The position numbers and the translations under genes were made by a program. From NCBI GenBank assembly GCA_025617375.2, contig JAMYGW020000026.1, positions 1 to 29,541 on the forward strand: a stretch of 29,541 bases of DNA. The letters are read 5' to 3'. The first letter of the stretch is position 1. Each line of letters starts with the position of its first letter. This DNA comes from Acarospora socialis (Eukaryota; Ascomycota; Lecanoromycetes; Acarosporales; Acarosporaceae). The notes below the pieces were generated by a model. It ran no database searches. It was not told where the DNA came from and saw only the letters and a program-made list of their open reading frames with translations. Of this stretch, positions 1 to 9,726 are shown piece by piece.

Positions 1-587
1 AACAAAGCGCCTGCAAGATCTGCGTCGTAGAGTGATGAGCGCCGGATTTCGGTGCCGCAAACTCCACGAGCCCACGTCCAGTTTTCGCCTAGGAGTCTCT
101 CTCGTCAAGGTGCACCGCAGATGGTGATGCGTGCAACCAGTTATCTTTCTGCCTTCCGGCATACCTCCAAGCTTACGGAAATACCTCGCTCCCCAAAACA
201 CCACTAGGGATCCGCTCACAAATAGACTGTCTTGTTTATGGTGATCACTGATCTCGAGCCTGCAAACAACATCACCATCGGCAACCACCCGTTGGGGGAA
301 TGAAATTTCTATTAACTTCTAGAGAGTATCAAGTACATTTGTGGCACGAGGTACAGTCCCTGTATATGGAGAATAACAATGATCATAGATAGCCACCGAC
401 CGCTGGGACAGCAACAGACACCCAGTGTTTCCAGTGAGCTTTGAAAGGCCATCCTCAGAAGTTATCCCTCCCGACCACAGACACAATATCCAAGGAGCTG
501 TGATAGAGCAGATAGCAACCATCTGCACAGAGTACGAGCAGATTGATATTGAGAGTGACAGCCATCCGGATTGTCCTCCGGAGAAAA
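1..587. other. Left flank, no gene recognised
   Basis: No reading frame here resembles a known family, and the short frames present overlap on both strands. It lies downstream of the minus-strand transcription-factor gene and may contain its 3' untranslated region. No TIR, LTR or tandem repeat was seen. Confidence 0.4.
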
Positions 588-2596
588 TTAGTTGTTGGCA
601 CCGGGAAAGAGGAACTCCTGAACAATCTGGATGATTTTGGATTCTTTTGCCAGTGCAGGTGAGTTGTACTGAAAGTTATTACGGAAGTTGATAGTTTTCC
701 GGAATACCTCCTGCAGCACCTCTTGACAAATTAGGCGTGTAATTCCGGCACGGTAGGTCACCGACAACACAAGTAAAATGCCAAACAGTCTGTAAACACA
801 TCAGGACAAGCCAGCATCGGCAAATATGACACATACTCATGGCAGATACTAAATATGTTCTCAAGTATTGGCGGTTTGGCAAGGCGATCGAAAGCGGTCG
901 TGTACAGGATGGCGGCTTTGACACACAGTTCAGACTTTGCCTTGATGGTTTCATTTATTGAAGGTTGCTTTCCATGCGCAGTGTGGTGGTGGACCAGCTG
1001 ATGTAGGAAGTGAAGGTGTACGATATACCGAACCAGATAGTATTTTGCTCGCATCCGTGCAGCATCGATATGGGACGAGGGCCCAGCACACTCGGACCAC
1101 TGCAAGGCTTTGGGAAGGGCATCTCTCCATGTTTCCAGCTCGCCAGCAAGCTCATCGCACAAGATTGCGTTGGCCTCTGTCTGCTCCGTCAGCATCTGCG
1201 GCAAGGAGAGAATGTCAGGAAAGAGTTAAGGAACTGACTCTGATATACTGCTGGACGTATCTTATGTAATATGATGCATAGCTGCGCCAGTGCAGAATGG
1301 TATATCATTCTATCGTCTCGCTCCGTCGAGTTAGTCAGAATGGCGCCCTTTAGGAGACGTTCACTGTGTCTGTCGCTCAATTCAATCATCCCACTTGTGA
1401 ACATGTCGAGCTCGTCGGGGATATCACTGCCAATTACAAATCAGACTCAGACACGCTAATCTGAATGAAATTGGACCTAACTTCTCAAGCTGTATACACG
1501 TCCAAAGATTGAGTCTGACCATACTGTTCCGTTCTCCATCCAACCTTTAGTAAGCATGGTGAGCATGAATCTCTGCCATAGGAGAAATTTAGGTACCCAC
1601 TTTCGAACGAGGATGCAACAACGACTACTAGCCCATTGAATCCAATACGAGCTTTCCCAAACATAACCGGCCAGTGATGCATACAGAGCAGTAAGGATTC
1701 CTGCTTGAACAAGGCCCAGAGTCACGCCACCAAAGACGGTCCCCAGAATGCTAGTAGCTGCTTTGTAATATCGCAGGCCGGGAATGGGATCTTCGTCGTT
1801 ATGTTCCCGTCGCAAATTCCGGGCCTCAATGAGCACTGGCTCCGGAAATGGGACCTTGCAGCAGTCACAAAACTCCCCCAGGGCAAGAACGAGTGAAATA
1901 ATTGCAGTAGTGAGAGATAGCTCAAGGAGGGGGTGAAACACGTTGCATGCTGACCTGCTTCCGGGACATACACTACATGTTGTTAAGAACGCGGACATTT
2001 GCTTGTCCAGCCAGGGTTCCGCAAGAATGGGAAGCAAACTCTGGATATTGTTCTTGTAGCTCTTAAGCTGCATTTCGCCTTCCTGACGGTCAATCTTCAC
2101 GGCGCTGATGGGATGGGGATCCCCGTTCCCAGTTTTCATGTCCGTTTCGTCGTCTTCTTCCTCGTATGTTTTCTCGTACCTCGAGATCAAGCGCCGTTTT
2201 CCTTCCAACTTCATTAAATACTCCCTTTTATATACCTGATGTGCTTCTTCCAGCCTCATGTCTGAGAAGAGCTTCGTTATTGGATGCCGGCCAAGGGGTT
2301 CCTGAAACGCCGGGCCATCAGGCGGTTTCGCCCCCGTTCCGCCAATGTCGTTGGGCATCGGAGTCAAGGAGCGATCCCCATCCTGGTCAGTTCCTTCGGA
2401 TAACCTCCGTTGATCAGTCTTCGGGTCCTCGGTTATGACGATAATCTCCTGCGTCTTGTAAACAACACTGCTCGACAATCAGTTCAGCTCAAGCCACGAT
2501 AGGTAAAACCCTCACTCACGCGTTCTGTCCACACGGACCACGTGATGGCTGGCGGTCCTCGCACTTCCTTTTGTGAGCGCTACAAGTGTCGTTGGC
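588..2596 (-). CDS. Fungal Zn2Cys6-type transcription factor, multi-exon, possibly degenerate
   Basis: Read on the minus strand, the pieces join into a fungal_trans-type regulator that would bind DNA in the nucleus. The first exon (ending at 2520) has a zinc-cluster-like stretch, DTCSAHKRKCEDRQPSRGPC. A 52-bp intron (2468-2519, GTGAGT...CAG) joins in frame to a long exon containing the middle homology region, including IPGLRYYKAATSILG and VQAGILTALYASLAGYVWES. A 53-bp intron (1196-1248, GTATAT...CAG) joins IILHKIRPA to MLTEQTEAN in frame. The next exon carries MRAKYYLVRYIVHLHFLHQL and FDRLAKPPILENIFSICH, both typical of the C-terminal half. The last exon ends at 588 with EVLQEVFRKTINFRNNFQYN, which matches the usual C-terminal region. 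Weak points: the start is unclear because a TAG at 2597-2599 is either a stop or an intron acceptor; the exon joins near 1.4-1.6 kb and 0.75-0.8 kb are not resolved; and two zinc-cluster Cys positions read Asn. Target genes are unknown. Confidence 0.65.
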
Positions 2597-2599
2597 CTA

Positions 2600-3432
2600 T
2601 ACCGCATTCAGTCCCCACATCGAACAATGGGCCTTGATTCACACCACACCAGCAATATATTCTCACGTTTCGCTGGGATAATTGACGGAGGTCCCATACA
2701 ACCAGGCCGGGCACCGCCATTGATCCCGGGGGTCTCCGAATGGGGTTTGCCAGGAGGTGGCTTCTGAAGCAGTCTTGCCTCAACATTCGTAGCTGATAAC
2801 CCGCTGAGCCGGGACGCATTGTTGGATTTCAGATACCCCGGAATCTCTGGCCGCTGGTGTTGAAACATCTCGCCTTATGTGAGCCTTGCCGCTTGAACAA
2901 ATGATGAATCCTACTCCAACAGACAGGAAGACAACGAAGCAAGCCCTGGAGATTACTCGAGAAGGGGATTGAACCCCGCCACTGTCGGGTCCAGGCATAC
3001 CGTCCGAATAATTACAACTACCAAAAACCGGCCGCCCACAGAGAGACGATAATACTGTCATGGTCGTCGATGTGCATGGAAAGGGGACCTGTCATACGTC
3101 ACGACATAACGTTATTCCATTTTCTCGTCGCAATTTACAATATTGATTGGGCAGCTAAGTGTGTCTGGCAAAAGACCCGAGGAGGGTGCCGCTAACTGAT
3201 GTACCTCGCACTTGTCAAGTACCGTAGTCGGTAATCGTAAATTGATCAGTCAAATTCTGAATTGCACGTGCGAAGAACACATACGATACCTTATGGGCCA
3301 GATGCGGTAATTTAAAAACCGTGGAACAATCGTAGTGCTACAGTAGAGAATCCTATTCAGTGCTAACACTGAATTTACTGAAGTACTTCAGTCTGCTAGC
3401 GTTTTCTTAGCATAATTGTGTCACTCAGTGTA
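2600..3432. other. Intergenic stretch, no gene recognised
   Basis: This is upstream of the transcription factor and could hold its promoter. Short minus-strand frames at 2608-2868 and 2780-3061 match nothing I recognise. A tRNA T-arm-like word at about 2964-2978 was examined and rejected. The 3060-3432 part is AT-richer with no repeat structure seen. Confidence 0.35.
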
Positions 3433-3442
3433 ACTGTAGATG

Positions 3443-3821
3443 TAGGGTGGCCGTCGGGTCAGCCTGACCCTGGCCCGACCCGGCCCGACCCTGGCCCGAC
3501 CCGCGGGTCGGGCCAAAATTTCGAGGCTGACTTGACCCGCGGGTCGGGTCGGGTCAGAACTTCTGACCCGGATTGACCCACGGGTCAATATATATACTAT
3601 ATTTAGCCCTAGAGCCTCATTTTGAGCCTCAATCTGAAGTTTTTGTTAGAAATATGCGTTAGATCTACTATATTTAGTATGTACGGGTCGCCAAGACTGA
3701 CCCGACCCGACCCTGACCCGGCCCGCGGGTCGGGTCAGGGTCAGAAATCTAGGCCTGACTTGACCCGCGGGTCGGGTCGGGTCAGAAATTCTTGGCCCGA
3801 CCCGACCCGACGGCCACCCTA
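3443..3821. mobile_element. hAT-like MITE with GGGTCGGGTC-rich arms
   Basis: The element opens with TAGGGTGGCCGTCGGGTC and closes with the inverted form GACCCGACGGCCACCCTA. Each arm is a dense array of CGGGTC/GACCCG words containing GACCCGCGGGTC palindromes (near 3500, 3535 and 3760), and the arms flank an AT-rich centre. No coding capacity is present. TAGGG-type termini with CGGGTC arrays are typical of non-autonomous hAT elements. The target duplication is ambiguous: GTAGATG occurs directly left of the element and again seven bases past the right terminus, and the inverted similarity extends outward through CTGTAGAT. Confidence 0.65.
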
Positions 3822-3829
3822 TCTACAGT

Positions 3830-4372
3830 AGATGAAAATATATGTGTATCTCAGATTCATGAGAGAAACTCACAACAGTTGCTGTCAGTCTACACATTTA
3901 TAAGGGGACACACTCATATCACAGTAATTGAGTTGACACTCAAAGAAATTCTTAGTAAGAAGTTTAGCGAAGACTTCCTAAATCCTAAGACTCTAAAGGC
4001 AGAAGATGGCAGAACTCAATAGAGAACATGGCTCAACTGTATGGGCCTCCCACACACACCCACCCATAAGAATTGGCTGAATCGCCCAAATCTGCCATTA
4101 TTTTCATGCAAGGACAAGTCTACCGAAGTTCGTCGGCAATTGCCGTAAACAGTATGAAAATCAATTTTAGTTGTGTGTCGCAACTGTGTCAAATGATGAA
4201 AATGTGTCCACACATATAGGGTAAGCTTAAAAACTCCGGGCAGGCACTGAATTCTTAAGTACCTGACTAATGTACATGTAGGTAGATATTGTGACATCGG
4301 GTAACTTTTAGAGCCCTGGTATTTGACTTCAGGTAGTACTTGTATATATCGGTAGGTAGAGGTGTTTAATGA
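3830..4372. other. Intergenic stretch, no gene recognised
   Basis: This lies between the MITE and the foldback hairpin. It is AT-rich with no frame of recognisable origin and no repeat seen. Confidence 0.35.
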
Positions 4373-4497
4373 TACTCGTGCGGCTCGGAATGGCGGTTGT
4401 CACGTGCGGGGATATGGTACGCTTACTTTGCTCTCCCGAAAAGTTAAGCGTACCATATCCCCGCACGTGACGACCGCCATTCCGAGCCGCATGAGTA
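4373..4497. repeat. Near-perfect foldback hairpin, about 57-bp arms
   Basis: The left arm (4373-4430) and right arm (about 4440-4497) are inverted copies with only a few mismatches, separated by about ten bases. The arms contain GCGGCTCGGAATGGCGG at the outside and GGTACGCTTA near the tip. It could form a long hairpin and is probably a foldback MITE or the fused ends of a DNA transposon. The tip core is shared with the smaller hairpin at 10645-10688. Confidence 0.85.
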
Positions 4498-5209
4498 CAT
4501 ATAATACTGGACAATTCGATGAGCCCTTTGTAAAGGTACCTTGTACCTTGTCTATGTTGGTTACTAGGGAAGAAGGTAAGTACGGCCTCCTCCGTACACC
4601 TATGCCCTGACATTGATCCAACTAATATCTTGCCAAGGAAGTATCTATTCGCATATGCTAGGAGACCTGTGGGACGTGGCGTTCAAGTTTGCTCATCGCC
4701 GTAGTACTCGTAGAAGAAGTCAGAGATAGAGCTGTAGACAGATGTGTTGAGTTGTCAAAGATGCTGGATGACAAATCGATGCTGGAGGCGGGGGTGGAAC
4801 GAGTTCTTTGGCAAAAGCATAGAGCCAGGCGTGAGCATTATAAAAAGTCCGGCCCCGGTAAAACCCAATATCTCCTACTCCCGTATAATTGATAAGCACT
4901 CGAAAGGCTGAGCTGATGTTCGCGGCCAGGACCAAAATCGGAGCCAGGACCAATCTCCGAGCCAGTGCCAAAATCGGAGCAAGGGACATATAGTGTGTAT
5001 GTCTGGGGGTCTTTTTGGCGGGGCCATGGCCGGCTAATCGCATAACCCCCTAGGACATCCTAAGCGAGCGAAAACGTCATTTTTATAAGGCCCTAATACG
5101 CCTGAATCATAGGGCATTAGCTAGAATCAGTCCATAGATCAATTAATTAAGTTATTACATGCACCACATGCAAATTGAAGTATCATAATAATATAATTGT
5201 AACTATATA
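4498..5209. other. Intergenic stretch with a short tandem repeat
   Basis: No gene was recognised. The only structure seen is the 18-bp tandem array at 4931-4984. After 5050 the sequence becomes AT-rich up to the edge of the Crypton relic. Confidence 0.35.
4931..4984. repeat. Tandem repeat, three 18-bp units
   Basis: There are three adjacent units of the form ACCAAAATCGGAGCCAGG, the second and third diverged at a few positions. Translated on the minus strand they give a repeating LAPILxLA pattern, but no gene is supported. Confidence 0.75.
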
Positions 5210-5591
5210 CTGCTATCTAGACGTCTTAACAGCCTTAAGGGCCTTGACAAAGGTGCCCAAAGACTTCTCTGACTGCTGTCAAAGCAGCTTCATTTCCTGC
5301 ATGACCCTAAGAAGGACCCCATCATCATCATCCTTCTCCTTCAGAACTGCAACCCTGTTGTGCATCTGATCTATCAGATGCTTTTGTCAACAGTATCATG
5401 TTCTCTTGGCATTACTGTTCCACCAGTAAGCACTGTAGTCAGCATTGAGACTGACAATTGAGAATTCTTCACCAAGACCCTCATGCCACTCCTGCCAGAG
5501 CTCCAAAATCATGTGAACATGTCATGACATTTGATGCTGGAGCACCTGATCTGACAGCAACAACAAGAAAGTGAAGAAGAATGAGGCAGAG

Positions 5592-5756
5592 TGTTATGGG
5601 GCAAGGCCTCTCCACATCGTGACGTCATGCTTACTAAGCATGATTACTAAGCATCCCCACTGCATATATAGCGGTCACACCCCTCTACCCACTTACTTCC
5701 TTAACTATTACTTATATTATAACTTGAATCACATAGCTTAGGTTTATACCCTAACA
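5592..5756. mobile_element. Solo LTR, family C, copy 1
   Basis: A 165-bp unit begins TGTTATGGGGCAAGGCC and ends CCCTAACA, flanked by the 5-bp direct repeat CAGAG (5587-5591 and 5757-5761). It contains a TATATA box. It is inserted within the Crypton relic, between the coiled-coil-like part and the GCR1_C-like part. Its sister copy is at 6287-6453. TGTTA...TAACA ends are common in fungal gypsy-type elements, but without an internal region the superfamily is uncertain. Confidence 0.9.
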
Positions 5757-6286
5757 CAGAGGCAACAACAAGGATGAAGATGAGGGCAACAACAGTGAAG
5801 AAGAGAAAGGAAGCTGCAGAAAGAACAGAAAAGATTGTCACTGCAGAGACTGCCTGCAGCACAGGATCAGTGACCCTAGCATGAGAGACATAGAGAGGGA
5901 TACGGCCCTCCATTAAGTCCTCATGCTAGCCCTCATGACTTGCAGATCCTTGACATTCTGACTGTCTCAGAATTTCACTCTTTCTGCCACAAACTGCTGC
6001 AACATCATCAGTCACTTGACAACAATTGAAAGAACATTGCAGAGCTGCACATCTATGAGCTCTTTCTGCTCATCATTGATCTCAATGACAGTCTGAGCAA
6101 AAGTCTCATACTCAAACAGTACAAAGAGAACTTGCTTTCAGACAGAGTGCTCTGAAAACAGCTTCTGAAGCAGGACAGAGTCCTGCAGAAAGACTGTCTG
6201 CAGCTTATGCAGCAGTCACAGAAATCTCTGTTCTGCAAGATCTGACTTCATCTCTTTACTCATGTCAAGAAACTGACCCATCCACC

Positions 6287-6453
6287 TGTTACGGGTCATG
6301 GCCTCTCCACATCATGACGTCATGCTTACTAAGCATGATTACTAAGCACCTCCGCATATATAGCGGTCATACCCTCCTTTACCCACTTACTTCCTCAACA
6401 ACTTACTTATATATTATATCTTGAATCACATAGCTTAGGTTTACACCCTAACA
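6287..6453. mobile_element. Solo LTR, family C, copy 2
   Basis: This is a 167-bp near-copy of the 5592-5756 LTR, from TGTTACGGGTCATGGCC to CCCTAACA, with its own 5-bp duplication CCACC (6282-6286 and 6454-6458). Different duplications show that the two were independent insertions followed by LTR-LTR recombination. It retains about four CpG sites, unlike the surrounding Crypton relic. Confidence 0.9.
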
Positions 6454-6898
6454 CCACCCATCTACATCCAAAAAGACAAGCAAAAGAAGAAGGTCTGAAG
6501 GGGCAACTTTGACTTGAGGCAAGTAGTAAGTGCCTTGTTGCTGAAAGTCAGTCATGTCATGAATGAACTCCGTGACAGCAACATCAGAGAGACACTCTGC
6601 ATCAAGTCATTGTTTCATCAGCCTGCTCAAGTTTCAACAAATCTATAAGATTAACTAACATTTGTAAAGCAGAAAGACACTTACCTGAGCCTCAGACACC
6701 CCCACCAGCTCCACTATTCTTGCTTCTGATCCATGTGAAGCATGAATCTTCTTTTTGACTGACAGCTCAGCATCAGTGAAGAACTGATTAATTCACTTCA
6801 GCTGAGTGTCATAGAACAGCTTCTTGATGTGGTTCTTGAAGCTGTTCATCAGCATTCACATTGTGTATCAGTCCTCCCTTTGTTTGAATGAAGAAAAG

Positions 6899-7103
6899 TG
6901 TCAGGAGTGCAATACTCACGATGAGAAGTTAAGTCCTCAGTAGTGTTCTATTGGGCTCAATGCAATATAGTATTTAGTATGTAACGAGAAGCCGTGGCTA
7001 TCAATGTTAAGTGTTATGAATGAAGTCTGTTGTTGTTCTACTCTAAGCTATGTGTGGGAGTTATATAAGGCCTAAGCGAATAGGCTAGAGTATAACCATA
7101 ACA
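6899..7103. mobile_element. Solo LTR, family A, short copy
   Basis: A 205-bp unit runs from TGTCAGGAGTGCAATAC to TATAACCATAACA, flanked by AAAAG on both sides (6894-6898 and 7104-7108). It splits the Crypton relic between the NDC10_II-like strand and the HASHGSEAR segment. It matches both ends of the 423-bp LTR at 15447-15869 but lacks the middle of that copy. Confidence 0.88.
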
Positions 7104-8104
7104 AAAAGAACTCATCACTGCAGTGCCATCACCAGAAGAAGTAGACAGCAAGAGCATCAAGGAAACAGACAAGAAAGTTCTTGTTCTGCATTGCAGCACA
7201 GTACTTCATTCTCTCATGCTGATTCATCTTTTCATTGTGGAAGATCAGCACAAGAAAGGGACATGAGGTAGAACCCTCTTCACTGAACTCAACAGTGAAG
7301 AGATTGATGAGTTCAGCCATTCAACAAGACTCATCACAACACAGAAGAAAGTGCCCAAGCAGAAAGTCAATGAGGATGCAGAAGCACTGCTCAGGAAACT
7401 TTGTCAAATCAGATGTTCAAAGCTCTTCACAAATCCATCACATCTTCCCACAGTATAGTCATCAAGAATAGAACTCACAGCTCTATCCTCAAACACAGTT
7501 CTTCTTCTCTTGTTCTTCTATCTGTGAAGCACATTGAGTTGTGCTTTCATTGTGACACTGTGCAGAGTGCTGTTAAGGTTCTGCATCACTGATACCTGTT
7601 TCTTGTAGATATTCATGATGGTGGATATCCAATTCTTTATGTAGTTCTACCCCAGCTCAATGGACCTACCCTTCTCCTCTTTCTCCTTTCTCACTGATTC
7701 CTTCTTCACACCCTCCTTCACCCCATCCTCCTCCTTCTTCTCCTTGCTCTTGCCCTTCCCTCTCTGCTTCTTCATCACCCATTGAGTCAGAATGACTTTC
7801 TTGAGAAAGAGAAGAGTCTTCAGCTCACTGATGAGGTAGTCATCACAGAAGTCTTGTTTCTGGCAGAACTCCTATGCAAATTGTTAGTGACTGCTGCCAA
7901 ACAAAACACAGGGGCCTCATACATGTCAGAGGTGTTTCGGAAGCTGATACACCCTCATCATATTGCGAGGACAGCTGTGAATCCTTGTAGCCAGGGCCTC
8001 CTGTCGCACAGCGAACAGCGTGACGTCGTTGGCCATATTGACGTTGTTGTGGGCGGCGGCGGCGGCCATATTGGCGGCAGCAAGGACGAGGGACGGAGGA
8101 AGAA

Positions 8105-8129
8105 AGGAAGGAAGGAAGGAAGGAAGGAG
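8105..8129. repeat. (GGAA)n microsatellite
   Basis: About six GGAA units lie in a row, next to a GC-rich GGC repeat patch. Confidence 0.9.
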
Positions 8130-8236
8130 ATGTCCAATTGGCCCTGAAAACAAGAAGCAATTAGCCTTAGAACACGAAACGAAAGAGGAATTGGAATTAG
8201 CCCCATAATCCTTATACTTCCCTACCCCGTCTGCCA

Positions 8237-8248
8237 CCCCCCCCCCCC
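8237..8248. repeat. Poly-C run
   Basis: Twelve consecutive C residues. The exact length could be affected by sequencing error. Confidence 0.85.
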
Positions 8249-8926
8249 TGCAAATCAGGATGTCTAACCACCTCTTTCATGTCCAGAGGCCTTGAAATAC
8301 CGTATGTCGTGGGCGGGGTAGGCGTGGACATCTCAATTGACAGGGGTGGGTGGAAATTTCCTCGGTTATTTGGACATGGCCTAGGGCGTTGACATATTAT
8401 GACGTAGTGAAGGGAGTTGTTCAGAAAAGACACTAGGTCCTAAATGATCGCGTTCGCTTAGCCCTGATCCTCGCGAAGAAAGGCATTCATAAGGTACCTG
8501 AAGTGACGGCACGTTCCTTGGGGCGAGGTGGCACTGCTCAGGCCGATCGCCTCGTTTGTTACCTGTACTTTATACACTCGCTGCATGAAACCTTCTTATG
8601 TGCGTGGTGATACATTGCCCAGCCTTGCTCTTCCACCACCACGCTGAATTCTTCTGACTTCTCCTTTTGGGCATCTGATACCATCTGTGTTCGGCCGAAG
8701 CTCAACCCATTACCATCCTCCATGATCCTTCCTGAGTCCTTCGTTGGCCTAGGTAGCACTCCCTGCCCCTATGACTGGTGAGCTCTGTATCCCAAACTAT
8801 CCTCTGATTTCCAGAGCAGCGCAGTCCGTTTTCATGGCTGCCAACGCCAAGTATGATGGGCTAGGAATGCTGACGAGCCTCAGTTGATGAGGTTTGTCCA
8901 GTGCACACCGCAATCAAACGCCACCA

Positions 8927-9148
8927 TTAATGAAGTGGGTTTGTCAAAGTTGCAGGAAGATAAGATTGGGATCGGAATGCGAAATCATAACCGCGACGAA
9001 CTTCTAACGTTAAATAACCAGCTTTAGAACCAAGCATCCAATTTGCGACCTCTGCTGCTCCGTCTTCTGCAATGTTGCACGTCGCTCCTAATGCTCTGTA
9101 TAGATCATCTTCACTCATCATACACGAGTCCCAGAAAACATGGAACAT
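8927..9148 (-). CDS. Small hypothetical ORF, 73 aa
   Basis: The frame opens with ATG at 9146-9148 and stays open for 73 codons. The middle segment ALGATCNIAEDGAAEVANW is of ordinary composition with no membrane segment, signal peptide or recognised motif. No splice-linked continuation was found. It may be chance or a fragment of a decayed gene. Confidence 0.15.
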   Translation of the reverse strand: MFHVFWDSCMMSEDDLYRALGATCNIAEDGAAEVANWMLGSKAGYLTLEVRRGYDFAFRSQSYLPATLTNPLH

Positions 9149-9726
9149 CGTGGCCCTAGATCAATATGCCTCGTCAAAGCCTTCTTCTTCCAACTAGGGA
9201 GACGAACACCACGCATTGGGCAGAGGACCCTCCGAATGTCGAACCAGCGAGTGAAGCCCCTCATCTCTGGCGATCCAAAGGGCAGATCTACAGCCGCACA
9301 AAAGCCGGGTCAGAACGCAGATGGAGGGTTATGGAACGTAGAGTTTGAAATGCAACGCTGTGGAGTGAAAGGGTGGGATCCATCTTATCGCATCTTATGA
9401 TCTAAGAACATTACTTACGTTCTTTTCGGATAGTTTTTGACGCACACATGTCCTTTTCTCTCTACATATATCGCGATCTAGACACGAAGTCGCCAAATTA
9501 GAAAGAGCTTACCATGAAAGGCCGCTATGCCCCATCCCCTCTTGCCGGTCATCTACTGCTTCGATCTTCATCTCGGCTCCTCGACAAACTGTTCAAATGC
9601 GGCAACAAATTGAACCTTGTTCTTGTGTAACTGCGCGGTATGAGAATATGCATGGGACCTTACGATCCCAGCTCTTAAAGATACTTGGTCAACAAGAACT
9701 CGCAAGAATTCTCGAATCCTCGATGG

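Larger units (their letters stand above)
5210..7937 (-). pseudogene. Crypton-type gene (NDC10_II-like + GCR1_C-like), CpG-depleted and LTR-interrupted
   Basis: Minus-strand fragments appear in family order. They are: SELKTLLFLKKVILTQW (about 7.8 kb); NYIKNWISTIMNIYKKQ (7.6 kb); FPEQCFCILIDFLLGHFLL (7.4 kb); EKMNQHERMKY and DALAVYFFW of the NDC10_II-like region (7.1-7.25 kb); KKKIHASHGSEARIVELVG followed by VSEAQ and a GTAAGT donor (6.7 kb); GTYYLPQVKVAPSDLLLLL (6.5 kb); LHKLQTVFLQDSVLL (6.2 kb); and LELWQEWHEGLGEEFS of a GCR1_C-like DNA-binding domain (5.5 kb). Crypton elements encode a tyrosine recombinase related to NDC10, often with GCR1_C. The frame has many stops, several at positions where the family has Arg (for example FFW-stop-WH), consistent with CGA to TGA. 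Three solo LTRs interrupt it. Outside those LTRs I count only two CpGs across the span. The gene is dead; domain identities come from memory of the families. Confidence 0.75.
7938..9726. other. Non-coding stretch with simple repeats
   Basis: CpG frequency returns to normal at 7938, directly beyond the Crypton relic. A GGCGGCGGC-rich patch near 8050, a GGAA microsatellite and a poly-C run are present. Minus-strand frames at 8559-8759 and 8927-9148 are the only ones of any length, and neither matches a family I know. Nothing supports a gene in 9150-9726. Confidence 0.4.

Noticed and set aside
2955-3020. tRNA T-arm-like word GGGGTTCAATCCCC on the minus strand
   Set aside because: No matching acceptor stem, D-arm or anticodon arm could be built around it, and the outer T-stem pairs fail.
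5230-7800. Classic RIP as the cause of the Crypton decay
   Set aside because: CpA is abundant and not converted to TpA. The depleted dinucleotide is CpG, so standard Neurospora-type RIP does not fit.
7104-7937. CRISPR-like or other direct-repeat array
   Set aside because: The apparent repetitiveness is short CT- and AG-rich words from low-complexity coding sequence; there are no regular repeats or spacers.
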